From: Acinetobacter terrestris
GTDB lineage: Bacteria > Pseudomonadota > Gammaproteobacteria > Pseudomonadales > Moraxellaceae
DNA: 64,000 nucleotides
Assembly: GCF_004331155.1 (NCBI RefSeq)
Contig: NZ_SJNZ01000008.1
Location: 1 to 64,000 of the forward strand
Direction of reading: 5' to 3'
Positions 8,621-17,892 of the stretch are shown in pieces. The notes beneath the pieces were generated by a model. It did not search any database. It saw only the letters and a program-made list of their open reading frames with translations, and was not told the DNA's origin. The stretch's first letter is position 1. Every line of letters begins with the position of its first letter. Position numbers and translations under genes: made by a program.

Positions 8621-9373
8621 ATGCTGGAAAATATTGAACAATATGTAGAAGTGGATGATTTCTTTTATCAAAAGGATGAAATTGTCGCGCCACACAGTTC
8701 TTTGTGGGGCGATTTCAATTTTAGTTTGAACGGTATTTTAGAATATGAAATTGAAGGACAAATTTATCTGTCGCCACCGAATTACGGTATCTGGCTGCCA
8801 CCTCAAACAGCACATGCCTCTATCGCCCTAGATGAACAAATCACCCATTATGTCTGTATTCGCGTGCATCCTTCACTCTGTGAACATTTTGCAGCTTGTA
8901 CCAAAACCTTAAGTATTCGCCCCTTTCTTCGGCATCTGGTACATGAAATCCTGGAACAAAAACAGCAAGGCATAACCACCGCACATTATGCGCATTTATT
9001 ACAGGTGCTGATGGATCAGCTGAAAACAGCACCGGTTTATGAACATTATTTACCGCAAACCAGTCATGTTTTGCTTAAGCCGCTATTACAGCAATTGGCC
9101 AATCCACAGTTATTTCAAAAAAGCTTGCAGCAGTTGCTGCGCGACTCATCCATAAGTGAACGGCATTTACTGCGTTTAAGCCAGCAAGAATTACAATTGA
9201 GCTTATCCGAATGGCGTAATCGGGCGAAAATCTTATATGCGATCACGCAGATTCGCCAAGGCAAAACCGTGAAAAAATTGGCTTATGAACTGGGTTATCA
9301 GCACAGTTCCAGCTTTATTGAGTTCTTTAAACGCTATACCGAACAAACTCCGGCACAACTGCGTGAAATCTAA
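8621..9373 (+). CDS. AraC family transcriptional regulator
   Basis: About 250 residues. An N-terminal cupin-like sensor domain (about 10-90, SPPNYGIWLPPQTAHASI) is followed by a C-terminal AraC-type double helix-turn-helix (about 150-250, ISERHLLRLSQQELQLSLSEWR ... LAYELGYQHSSSFIEFFKRYTEQTP). The ATG at 8621 has AAGGA eight bases ahead, so the in-frame GTG at 8588 is rejected. It probably controls the divergent EamA exporter and perhaps itself. Inducer unknown. Confidence 0.92.
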   Translation: MLENIEQYVEVDDFFYQKDEIVAPHSSLWGDFNFSLNGILEYEIEGQIYLSPPNYGIWLPPQTAHASIALDEQITHYVCIRVHPSLCEHFAACTKTLSIRPFLRHLVHEILEQKQQGITTAHYAHLLQVLMDQLKTAPVYEHYLPQTSHVLLKPLLQQLANPQLFQKSLQQLLRDSSISERHLLRLSQQELQLSLSEWRNRAKILYAITQIRQGKTVKKLAYELGYQHSSSFIEFFKRYTEQTPAQLREI

Positions 9374-9521
9374 TCTTTATACGAGTTTAAATTACCTTTT
9401 TTGCAATTTGTCGTAGATAAGCCAACAAAAAAACCATAGTCAGCAGCAACAGAAGTATGCGACTTTGAGAACCATACTCAACTTAGTATGTGCCGTATTT
9501 TTAAATTTGAATGAATAGAAT

Positions 9522-9562
9522 CAGGTTTAATAGAGTCAGTTTTGATGATTCAATTAAACCTG
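9522..9562 (+). promoter_or_regulatory. Inverted repeat just upstream of a lipoprotein ribosome site
   Basis: Perfect 10-bp arms CAGGTTTAAT (9522-9531) and ATTAAACCTG (9553-9562) around 21 bases. It ends one base before the GAGGA ribosome site (9564-9568) of the gene at 9575. In RNA it would form a stem next to the start site; in DNA it could be an operator. No T tract follows, so it is not a terminator. Confidence 0.4.
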
Positions 9563-9574
9563 TGAGGATGCGTT

Positions 9575-10126
9575 ATGAAAAAACGATTATTGGCTTCACT
9601 GTGTTTTGCTGCCATGGCATTAACGGCGTGCGATAAAAAAACTAATGAAGCACCAGCATCGTCATCGACTAGTTCAGCGGTATCTACTCCTCCTGCGAGT
9701 ACTCAACCCGCAACCGCCGCCTTAAGCTCAAACAATGCCGCAGATATTAAAAATGATTTAAACCAGATTCAGACACTCTCCAACAGCCGGGCCAAAGAAG
9801 CAGCGGCCTTGCAAGACAAAGCCAATCAAGCTGCGCAAAAAGGTGATAAAGCCTCTTTAAATTCGATTGTTGCGGAAATGAAAAGCTATATTGCACGCTT
9901 CAATCAGGACCTCGACGCTTTAAGCCTGAAAAGCACAGAGCTTAATGCTGTTCGTGGCAAAATTAAAGAATCCAATAATATTGGTATAGAACTTTCTGAA
10001 GCGAGTATTGCCAATACACCGGATACCAAAAAAATCACTGAACTGCAAAACCGCGCCACTGAATTGCAAAAAGAATTAGTCACTGAAATGCAGGCTCTGC
10101 AAACCAAAGCGCAAACCGCCCAATAA
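9575..10126 (+). CDS. Putative lipoprotein, helical, paralogue of the 11558 gene
   Basis: A 183-residue protein with a lipoprotein signal (LTAC, lipidated Cys19; Asp at +2), a Ser/Thr/Ala-rich linker (about 23-52) and a mostly helical, Gln/Lys-rich body with coiled-coil character. The segment FNQDLDALSLKSTELNAVR closely resembles FNQALTGLNLKSQEIDSIR in the lipoprotein at 11558, so the two are paralogues. No known domain recognised; the function is unknown. GAGGA precedes the ATG and a terminator follows directly. Confidence 0.8.
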   Translation: MKKRLLASLCFAAMALTACDKKTNEAPASSSTSSAVSTPPASTQPATAALSSNNAADIKNDLNQIQTLSNSRAKEAAALQDKANQAAQKGDKASLNSIVAEMKSYIARFNQDLDALSLKSTELNAVRGKIKESNNIGIELSEASIANTPDTKKITELQNRATELQKELVTEMQALQTKAQTAQ

Positions 10127-10138
10127 TTTAAGGTGAGT

Positions 10139-10168
10139 TTAAAAAACAGGTCTTTTGGCCTGTTTTTT
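10139..10168 (+). terminator. Rho-independent terminator
   Basis: AAAAAACAGG pairs with CCTGTTTTTT around an eight-base loop, 13 bases past the lipoprotein stop. It may act in both directions. Confidence 0.88.
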
Positions 10169-10277
10169 AATTGGTTTATCTGGGAAGATTTTTAGAATTA
10201 CCAATAAATGCTTGTCGATAGGCGCAATAACCGTTAAAACAAAACAACGATAATCTCAAGCATTTAAGGACAACAGA

Positions 10278-10823
10278 ATGAGCCAATCCGTTTATGACAT
10301 TCCTGTCAAAACCATTCAAGGCAATGACACCACACTGAACCAGTATCAAGGTAAAGTTCTGCTCATTGTAAATACCGCATCTAAATGTGGTCTTACTCCG
10401 CAATATGAAGGCTTGGAAAAACTGTATAAGGAAAAGAAGGATCAGGGACTTGAGATTTTAGGTTTTCCTGCCAACAATTTCTTGGCACAAGAACCCGGTT
10501 CTGATGAAGAAATTCAGGAATTCTGTTCAATCAATTACCAAGTGAATTTCCCCCTGTTTTCTAAAATTTCAGTTGCCGGTGAAGACAAGCACCCACTTTA
10601 TCAAACCTTGACTCAAGCCATTCCAGAACGTATGGGTGAAGGTCCGTGGTGGAAAGATCTGGTTGATTATGGTTTAACCCCGAACCCTAAACCGGAAGTG
10701 CTGTGGAACTTTGAAAAATTCCTGATCAATAAAAATGGTGAGGTTGTGGCACGTTTCGCACCGGATATTACTGCAGATGATGCACGTATCGTTGATGCGG
10801 TGAATGCAGAACTTGCCAAGTAA
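10278..10823 (+). CDS. Glutathione peroxidase family protein (BtuE-like)
   Basis: A 181-residue thiol peroxidase that reduces hydrogen peroxide and lipid peroxides. The peroxidatic Cys is in NTASKCGLTPQYEGLE (about 30-45). The tetrad partners Gln (AQEPGSDEE) and Trp-Asn (WNFEKFLI) are present. The usual FPCNQF is FPANNF, lacking that Cys, but a Cys in the following helix (IQEFCSIN) can act as resolving Cys, pointing to a thioredoxin-dependent enzyme. No signal peptide, so cytoplasmic. It has its own terminator. Confidence 0.93.
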   Translation: MSQSVYDIPVKTIQGNDTTLNQYQGKVLLIVNTASKCGLTPQYEGLEKLYKEKKDQGLEILGFPANNFLAQEPGSDEEIQEFCSINYQVNFPLFSKISVAGEDKHPLYQTLTQAIPERMGEGPWWKDLVDYGLTPNPKPEVLWNFEKFLINKNGEVVARFAPDITADDARIVDAVNAELAK

Positions 10824-10839
10824 TTTGTAACAGTAATGT

Positions 10840-10876
10840 AAGTATCTATACCACTTATAGATACTTATATTTTTTA
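10840..10876 (+). terminator. Rho-independent terminator of peroxidase gene
   Basis: Stem AAGTATCTATA (10840-10850) and TATAGATACTT (10856-10866), loop of five, followed by ATATTTTTTATT. Confidence 0.85.
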
Positions 10877-11033
10877 TTCAAAAACAAAAACTTAACCACG
10901 TAAAAACTCATACTTTAATACTTCACACTTCATCCTTTATTTTAATTATTCAACAACACTTCATCCACGATGTATCAATGACTTAGCAATATAGTGGACG
11001 CATAAACCAACCGCCATGAACACAAGGTGAAGT

Positions 11034-11411
11034 ATGAATACTCTAGTAAAAGCAATCGTTTTATCATTATCTACAGCTCTGGTTGCTGCACCTGCAATGG
11101 CTGCTCCACAAGAGCATAATCCACAACAACATCACCAGCAATATGGCCATCAACCTGTTCAAAATCACCATAAGACACCAGTTCAGCAACACCACAATGC
11201 TGTACATAAAAAAGCGGTGAATCCATCACATGACTGGCGAGTGGGTCAAAAAGTACCAACTCAATACTATGGCCACAGCTATAAAGTAGACCACAAAAAA
11301 TTTAAAAAATTGAGCAAACCGGGTAAAAACCAACAATGGATTAAAGTGAATGGCGATTATGTTTTAACCAATATCATGAGTCATAACATTATCAAAATTA
11401 TTGCTGGCTAA
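11034..11411 (+). CDS. RcnB family periplasmic protein
   Basis: A 125-residue exported protein: signal peptide (about 1-23, ending AMA), a Gln/His-rich low-complexity region (24-65), then an RcnB-like domain (about 68-125: DWRVGQKVPTQYYG ... WIKVNGDYVLTNIMSHNIIKIIAG). E. coli RcnB is a small periplasmic protein of nickel/cobalt homeostasis; members in Acinetobacter lie in varied contexts, so a metal role is possible but unproven. The His-rich segment fits metal binding. Monocistronic with terminator. Confidence 0.85.
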   Translation: MNTLVKAIVLSLSTALVAAPAMAAPQEHNPQQHHQQYGHQPVQNHHKTPVQQHHNAVHKKAVNPSHDWRVGQKVPTQYYGHSYKVDHKKFKKLSKPGKNQQWIKVNGDYVLTNIMSHNIIKIIAG

Positions 11412-11430
11412 TCCCAACAATCTCGGTGAG

Positions 11431-11456
11431 AAAAGAGTGCTTCGGTACTCTTTTTT
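11431..11456 (+). terminator. Rho-independent terminator with UUCG loop
   Basis: AAAAGAGTGC (11431-11440), TTCG loop, GTACTCTTTTTT (11445-11456). Confidence 0.9.
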
Positions 11457-11557
11457 AATGCCTGGAAATAAATTTGTTATCGCTTTGCAACAATCATTCT
11501 TTTCTACACATTTCACCCTTATATTAGGCAGGATTAAAGTAAAGATATGAATTGATT

Positions 11558-12187
11558 ATGAAAAAATTCATCCAAAATGTGGTTTCTCCTTTTGTGATGT
11601 TTAGTGCGGGCATTTTGTTGATTGGTTGCGAGCAAGCCAACTCTCCTGATTCAACCGAAGACCGAACTTCACAATCAAGCGAAGTATCTGAACAGGTTTC
11701 AGAATCAGCGAAAGATTCAGCAGAAATATCCAAGCCTGAACTCAAAAGCGGCAACATATTTTATATCGTGCGTGACGTTGCAGATATGCAGCTTAAAGCC
11801 GGCGATTATGTTGAGCAGCTCAAGCAGACTCAAACTGATTTAGAAACTGCAATCAATGACAAAGACCAACAGCAGCTACAAAGCACTGCCAAAACCCTGA
11901 AACAGCAACTGACTGGATTTAATCAGGCACTGACTGGCTTGAACCTGAAAAGTCAGGAAATTGATTCGATTCGTCAAAATATCATGCAAGCCAATCAGCA
12001 AACCCTTGCTACCCCACTTTTAAATGGTGACGTCGATTTGAGTCAGGTCGATTTCAAGAAAATTGAAAAACAGATGGGCAGCATCCAAATGGAAATGATC
12101 AAATTGGCTGGAATGATGATTCCACAAGGTCAGGATGAAGCAGAACAGAATGAACAAGACCAGAGTGAAGCAGATCAGGAAGGCTAA
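11558..12187 (+). CDS. Putative lipoprotein, paralogue of the 9575 gene
   Basis: About 209 residues starting at the ATG at 11558 (the in-frame TTG at 11552 lacks support). Lipoprotein signal with LIGC (Cys24), then a Ser/Glu-rich linker with repeated QSSEVSEQVSES-type sequence, a helical core and a very acidic Gln/Glu/Asp tail (about 190-209). The core shares the LKSxEIDSIR segment with the lipoprotein at 9575. Both seem to be members of one lineage-specific helical lipoprotein family of unknown function. Confidence 0.78.
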   Translation: MKKFIQNVVSPFVMFSAGILLIGCEQANSPDSTEDRTSQSSEVSEQVSESAKDSAEISKPELKSGNIFYIVRDVADMQLKAGDYVEQLKQTQTDLETAINDKDQQQLQSTAKTLKQQLTGFNQALTGLNLKSQEIDSIRQNIMQANQQTLATPLLNGDVDLSQVDFKKIEKQMGSIQMEMIKLAGMMIPQGQDEAEQNEQDQSEADQEG

Positions 12188-12202
12188 TGCTTAAAGCGAT
12201 TT

Positions 12203-12231
12203 AGACCAATTCAGCATCAATGAATTGGTCT
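12203..12231 (+). terminator. Hairpin after lipoprotein gene (weak terminator)
   Basis: Perfect stem AGACCAATTCA (12203-12213) and TGAATTGGTCT (12221-12231), but no U tract follows, so termination is uncertain. Confidence 0.5.
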
Positions 12232-12405
12232 GATCAAATTGATCGTAAATTAAAAATAACTAAAACCAGATCATTTAAAACCTGGTCATTTACGGTAAAT
12301 TCCTCCATCTCTGTCATTGCACGATTTAATCAAAATTTTATTTAATGAAAATCTCATTTTTGAAATGTATCTAACCAATAAAGCTAAATGTGTCATTGAT
12401 AATAT

Positions 12406-12682
12406 CAACTCGAAATCAACCCGACAAAAGCAGATCGTGCACGTTATATTGAGCCTGCCACGATACCCGTTTTGAATTGATTTCTTATATTTTAAAGCAG
12501 ATTTAAACAGTACTTTAGAACGAAATAATCAACATACCAATAAAGCACACATTCCTGAAGTCGGTATTCGAGCAACCTTTAGAAAGCTTGGCATGCCAAG
12601 TTTAGGTGAAGGTTTAGATGAATTTTTTAAGCTAAAGATTGTGGACAATAGAGAATTTTCGGTTCAGTTAGTCGAAACTTAA
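12406..12682 (+). pseudogene. Decayed coding remnant, copy A of a repeated gene tail
   Basis: A readable frame without start runs 12479-12682 (68 codons, ends TAA) and contains HIPEVGIRATFRKLGMPSL and DEFFKLKIVDNREFSV. Just upstream, another frame (about 12406-12480) reads NPTKADRARYIEPATIPVLN and stops at TGA, so a frameshift seems to divide the old gene. I cannot name the family. Two shorter relatives of its tail lie at 13105 and 14251. The rest of 12232-12690 is AT-rich with no supportable gene. Confidence 0.5.
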
Positions 12683-12689
12683 AACCAAA

Positions 12690-12995
12690 CTATTTTTGAC
12701 TGTTACGCCAGCTTTTAAATGTGACTTGCATTGCCTGTTTTTCTGCTGCTGATGCAGGACGATTTTCAAGATTAGAAAAATTGCCACGAAAGACCTCTTT
12801 CACCAATTTTTTCGCAAGTTGATCAATACTGTTGCGACCGAAATTTTGATAAGCCTCTATTTCTATTCGAGTTAAGACCAGATCCCAACACGACACCACA
12901 GAACTGACATCAATCGCAATTGCTAAATATAACTGTTCACTCTCTTGATAGAGCTCCCAAAAATGGGGCTCTAATTCGATTATTTTCATACTCAT
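12690..12995 (-). CDS. Hypothetical protein, about 101 residues
   Basis: A small soluble acidic-to-neutral protein with no signal peptide and no motif I recognise. It reads MSMKIIELEPHFWELYQ and ends AMQVTFKSWRNSQK. Starts at 13010 (TTG), 12995 (ATG) and 12989 (ATG) are all possible; none has a strong ribosome site, and 12995 is a compromise. It is flanked on both sides by decayed tails of another gene, which suggests a rearranged neighbourhood. Confidence 0.6.
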   Translation of the reverse strand: MSMKIIELEPHFWELYQESEQLYLAIAIDVSSVVSCWDLVLTRIEIEAYQNFGRNSIDQLAKKLVKEVFRGNFSNLENRPASAAEKQAMQVTFKSWRNSQK

Positions 12996-13104
12996 CAATT
13001 TATCATTCAAAGATTTTTTATAAGAATAAGCTACAGGCTAATTTGGTGGAATAACACTTTAGATTACGATGAAGATAGCAGGCTTATTTTTATAAAATAA
13101 AGAC

Positions 13105-13190
13105 CCAAGTTTGGCTGAAAGCTTGCTGGAATATTTAAGCTAAAAATTACAGGAAATGGGAAGTTTTCTATTTTAGCTATAAATAATTGA
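13105..13190 (+). pseudogene. Gene-tail remnant, copy B
   Basis: PSLAESLLEY followed, after a one-base deletion relative to copy A, by GIFKLKITGNGKFSIL and a TGA stop. It aligns with the end of copy A at 12600-12670 at the DNA level (CCAAGTTTxGxTGAAxG and TTTAAGCTAAARATT). Too short and frameshifted to be a gene. Confidence 0.45.
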
Positions 13191-13271
13191 TGCTTTTATA
13201 AAAAAACAGTAACCACTTCTCGTTTTTACTATAAAATGTGCAGATTAAAACGCAGAAAAATATTTTATATA

Positions 13272-14216
13272 ATGAAAAAAATTGTTCTTGGGGTGGTCTG
13301 TTTAGCAATCATGGCATATGGCGTGTTGCATTTCAGCATGCCTGAAAAAACCACGCCACGCTTAAACCAGTTTTTTTCTAAACAAATCAAAGATGTTCAA
13401 CTGATTCAGGACTGGCTCAAACACACTCAACAACATCAATTATTATTGGTTGATGTCATTCAGCCGGTCAATCCAAAACAAACAGCTGCTTATGTTGAAT
13501 ACATAAAGCAACGAATTGAATTCAACCAGCAAAATATTCAGCGTCTTAAGCTCAGTCACTATCGAAGCAAGGCATTTAAAGAAATTCAACAACTTGAAAT
13601 TCATGCGCTACAACAATGGAATAATATCCATCAAAGCAATATTGTTGATGTTTTTGAACAGCAACAACGTTTATTAGATCTGCCCATTGCAGAGTTTGAA
13701 CAACTGGATACTGCAGCACGTTATGCGCTGCAACAACAAGAAATTATCGTATTGCAACGGTTACAACAGTTAGTCCAGCAAAATAGCGATTATGTTGCAG
13801 ATATTGACCACAGCTTACTTGGCGACTGGCTTGACTACCATTTGATGCAACATGAGATTCACCCGATTGTTGCCGAATGGCAAAGTCCATCCTCAACTGC
13901 AATACACAGTTCTTCAGAAGCATTGCAAGATTTACATCTGTATAAGCATTTTCAGCCAAATACGGATGAATATAAATATATTAAGGCGCTTTCAACTCAG
14001 CTTTGGCATATTGAATACCCCGCTTCATCCAATTTGGTCACAGCAAACCCTCGACCTGTTTCATATACTGACCAATCTAAAGAAGATATTTTTATCCTTA
14101 CAGATGCACCAAAAGCTGAAAAATTAAAGCAATTGATTAAGATGCAAAATGACAGAGTGACTCGTCTGTTGTCAGCTCAGCTCAGAGAGGCTTTCTTTAA
14201 AGAAGATAAAAACTAG
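13272..14216 (+). CDS. Hypothetical membrane-anchored protein, 314 residues
   Basis: The product starts with a single hydrophobic segment (about 3-20, IVLGVVCLAIMAYGVLHF) and continues as a Gln-rich, strongly helical domain with many QQ and HQ runs; it is likely anchored in the inner membrane facing the periplasm. The ATG at 13272 gives a typical MKK start; an upstream in-frame ATG at 13236 would add 12 basic residues. No family recognised. Confidence 0.65.
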   Translation: MKKIVLGVVCLAIMAYGVLHFSMPEKTTPRLNQFFSKQIKDVQLIQDWLKHTQQHQLLLVDVIQPVNPKQTAAYVEYIKQRIEFNQQNIQRLKLSHYRSKAFKEIQQLEIHALQQWNNIHQSNIVDVFEQQQRLLDLPIAEFEQLDTAARYALQQQEIIVLQRLQQLVQQNSDYVADIDHSLLGDWLDYHLMQHEIHPIVAEWQSPSSTAIHSSSEALQDLHLYKHFQPNTDEYKYIKALSTQLWHIEYPASSNLVTANPRPVSYTDQSKEDIFILTDAPKAEKLKQLIKMQNDRVTRLLSAQLREAFFKEDKN

Positions 14217-14250
14217 AGTTTGGATTTAGGAAAATAGACCAAACAGTTTT

Positions 14251-14319
14251 GATGAGATATTTAAGGTGAAGACTGTGGGGAATGGGGGATTTTTGATTTT
14301 CCCTTCTCATTTTAAATGA
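14251..14319 (+). pseudogene. Gene-tail remnant, copy C
   Basis: The frame reads DEIFKVKTVGNGGFLIF and ends in TGA at 14317-14319. It matches copies A (DEFFKLKIVDNREFSV) and B. No start codon or upstream coding sequence. Confidence 0.45.
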
Positions 14320-14324
14320 ATAAA

Positions 14325-15020
14325 TCACTTTAATAGAATCTTATTAGACATTAGGTCAGAAATACTTTCATCATATTGCTTTACAATTATTGGTAGCTGC
14401 TCTTTTAAACTTTTAGCATCATCAAAATGTTCAGAATGATAAACCTGTCCCTCTCTTTCATGATATTCCTCTAAAATTGGATCTAATACTTTATCTAGTT
14501 CGGCTTTAAATTCTTTAATTGTTTGTTCGTAAGTTTTATCTTTAAAAATAATTGCATAATAATCAAATCTATTCGCTATTTCCTTTAAATGGATTTTGAC
14601 ATTAGAAACTCCTTTAATTAGTCCACCATCCTCATAATCATCAATTTGACCCTGATTTCTATAAATATCTTCAAGCCAAGAATCATGAATATTCTGAAGC
14701 ACATAAATAGCATCTTTTAACTCTATATATTTATCAAAAGTTTTCTGGAAATAAGCACTTTTTAAGTTTTCTCTATGCTCAATTTTCCAATTATCAAGTA
14801 ATAGATATGCAACTATTGCTGCATACAAAGTTGCACTAACACTCAAACAAGAAGCTAAAGTAGTCCCTTTATCATTTGATATCGGAAAAATAAACACAAT
14901 TGTTATCAACAAGGTATAAGAAAAAGTAAGTAAGAACATAGAAAGCATTTTTCTATATAAATTTAGTTCTGAAAATTTCTTCAACTCTAATTCCTTTTTA
15001 TTGTTAATTGTATATACCAT
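14325..15020 (-). CDS. Hypothetical two-helix membrane protein
   Basis: 231 residues from the ATG at 15020, with two membrane segments (about 27-47 and 54-76) and a long, charged helical cytoplasmic part (80-231). No known domain recognised. A second start, TTG at 14984, has AAGGA nine bases ahead and may be the true one (219 residues), because the ATG at 15020 directly abuts the ATP synthase terminator and its leader would be the terminator stem. It looks more AT-rich than the atp genes by eye, possibly acquired. Confidence 0.65.
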   Translation of the reverse strand: MVYTINNKKELELKKFSELNLYRKMLSMFLLTFSYTLLITIVFIFPISNDKGTTLASCLSVSATLYAAIVAYLLLDNWKIEHRENLKSAYFQKTFDKYIELKDAIYVLQNIHDSWLEDIYRNQGQIDDYEDGGLIKGVSNVKIHLKEIANRFDYYAIIFKDKTYEQTIKEFKAELDKVLDPILEEYHEREGQVYHSEHFDDAKSLKEQLPIIVKQYDESISDLMSNKILLK

Positions 15021-15044
15021 AAAAAAACCACCCTTCCGGGTGGT
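15021..15044 (-). terminator. Terminator of the ATP synthase operon
   Basis: On the minus strand ACCACCC (15038-15044) pairs with GGGTGGT (15027-15033) across a GGAA tetraloop, followed by U7. It lies 23 bases past the atpC stop. Confidence 0.92.
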
Positions 15045-15066
15045 TTCTTTAATCTCGAACCGTCTC

Positions 15067-15486
15067 TTATTGAGCGCGGTTTTTGATTTTGCGGATCGTT
15101 TCTAACTGAGCAACAGTTTCTGCCAAAACAGCAAGTGCAGCAGCAGTGTCCAACTCACTCTTTTGATTGGCAAGCAATGTTTCAGCGTTTTTACGCGCTT
15201 CAAGAATTGCAGCTTCATCTAAATCGTGTGCACGAACTGCAGTATCTGCAAGAATCGTAACCACGTGCGGTTGAACTTCAAGAACACCACCTGATACATA
15301 GATTAACTCTTCTGTACCATTTTCAAGCAAAACGCGAATTGCGCCTGGCTTGAGCAAAGTTACCAACGGAGCATGGCCAGGCATAATACCCAACTCACCG
15401 CCAGCACCTTTTGCAATTAGCATCGTTACAGTGCCCGAGTACAAAGACTCGTTTACACTTACAACATCACATTGCATAGTCGCCAT
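15067..15486 (-). CDS. atpC: ATP synthase F1 epsilon subunit
   Basis: A 139-residue central-stalk subunit that joins the gamma subunit to the c-ring and inhibits ATP hydrolysis. It has the N-terminal beta sandwich (MQCDVVSVNESLYSG, GELGIMPGHAPLVTLLKPG) and the C-terminal helical hairpin (about 90-139). Last gene of the operon, 27 bases after atpD, with the terminator directly behind. The first codons read MATMQCDV; the ATG at 15486 has GGAGA upstream. Confidence 0.97.
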   Translation of the reverse strand: MATMQCDVVSVNESLYSGTVTMLIAKGAGGELGIMPGHAPLVTLLKPGAIRVLLENGTEELIYVSGGVLEVQPHVVTILADTAVRAHDLDEAAILEARKNAETLLANQKSELDTAAALAVLAETVAQLETIRKIKNRAQ

Positions 15487-15513
15487 GAGAATCTCCTAAA
15501 TTAGAGTAGCTAA

Positions 15514-16923
<1,410 letters not shown>

Positions 16924-16934
16924 TCAAAATAATG

Positions 16935-17804
16935 TTAAACGGCAGCGGCACCACCAACGATCTCAGAAATTTCCTGAGTAATCGCGGCTTGACGCAGCTT
17001 GTTATAAATAAGTTGTAGGCTCTTGATGATGTCACCCGCATTGTCGGTAGCAGCTTTCATTGCCACCATTCGTGCAGATTGCTCACATGCGATGTTTTCA
17101 ATCACACCCTGATACACCACAGACTCGATATAGCGAACCAATAAACCATTTAATAGCTCTTCAGCTTCTGGTTCATAGAGATAATCCCAACCGTATGAAC
17201 GGTTCAGATTCTCGCCGTCTTCAGCAGCTGCCAAAGGAACGAGTTGCTCAATCTTTTGATTTTGAGTCATGGCATTCACGAAGCCATTAGACACTAGATA
17301 AATACGATCTAACTCGCCTTTATCAAATGCATTCAACATCACCTGTACAGAACCAGATAACTGTTCAAGACTAGGAGCATCACCCACTTGAGTGTTTGCA
17401 CCAAGCACTTTACCGCCGTAGTTTTTAAAAAACGAAACCGCTTTTTGACCAATTAAAGCAAATTGAACTTCAATTGACTGCTCTTGTTGCTGTTGGACGT
17501 GTTTAACCACTTTCTTGAACAGGTTAATGTTCAAACCACCAGCAAGGCCACGATCTGAAGACACAATGATATAGCCAACGCGTTTTACCGGACGTTCAAC
17601 CATATAACGGTGTTTGTATTCAGGGTTCGCTTGGACCAAATGAGCAATTACACGGTGCATATTTTCGGCATACGGACGGCCTTGAGCCATGCGCTCTTGC
17701 GCACGACGCATTTTAGAAGCAGCTACCATCTGCATCGCACGCGTAATTTTCTGCGTCGACTTGATACTAGCTACTTTGGCGCGAATTTCTTTTAAATTTG
17801 CCAT
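16935..17804 (-). CDS. atpG: ATP synthase F1 gamma subunit
   Basis: 289 residues, the rotating central shaft. N-terminal helix [32 protein letters not shown] and C-terminal helix [17 protein letters not shown] ... [20 protein letters not shown] are the conserved coiled-coil ends. Length matches the enteric subunit. It follows atpA with an 88-base spacer holding a hairpin. Confidence 0.97.
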   Translation of the reverse strand: MANLKEIRAKVASIKSTQKITRAMQMVAASKMRRAQERMAQGRPYAENMHRVIAHLVQANPEYKHRYMVERPVKRVGYIIVSSDRGLAGGLNINLFKKVVKHVQQQQEQSIEVQFALIGQKAVSFFKNYGGKVLGANTQVGDAPSLEQLSGSVQVMLNAFDKGELDRIYLVSNGFVNAMTQNQKIEQLVPLAAAEDGENLNRSYGWDYLYEPEAEELLNGLLVRYIESVVYQGVIENIACEQSARMVAMKAATDNAGDIIKSLQLIYNKLRQAAITQEISEIVGGAAAV

Positions 17805-17824
17805 ACGCTTAACCTAGTATTCGA

Positions 17825-17840
17825 AGGCTTTTTCAAGCCT
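17825..17840 (-). promoter_or_regulatory. Intercistronic hairpin between atpA and atpG
   Basis: On the minus-strand transcript AGGCTT pairs with AAGCCT across a GAAA tetraloop. It lies in the longest spacer among the five F1 genes (88 bases). No U tract follows, so it is more likely an mRNA-stability or translation-coupling element than a terminator. Confidence 0.45.
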
Positions 17841-17892
17841 CCGAAGGTTGATTCCGTGAACCAAGCCTACTAGCTTTTAGCTATTGCTAAAA

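Noticed and set aside
11103..11215. Gln/His-rich repetitive codons (CAACAT, CACCAG) that could look like a repeat array
   Set aside because: They are in frame within the RcnB-like gene and irregular, so ordinary low-complexity coding sequence; no CRISPR-like spacing.
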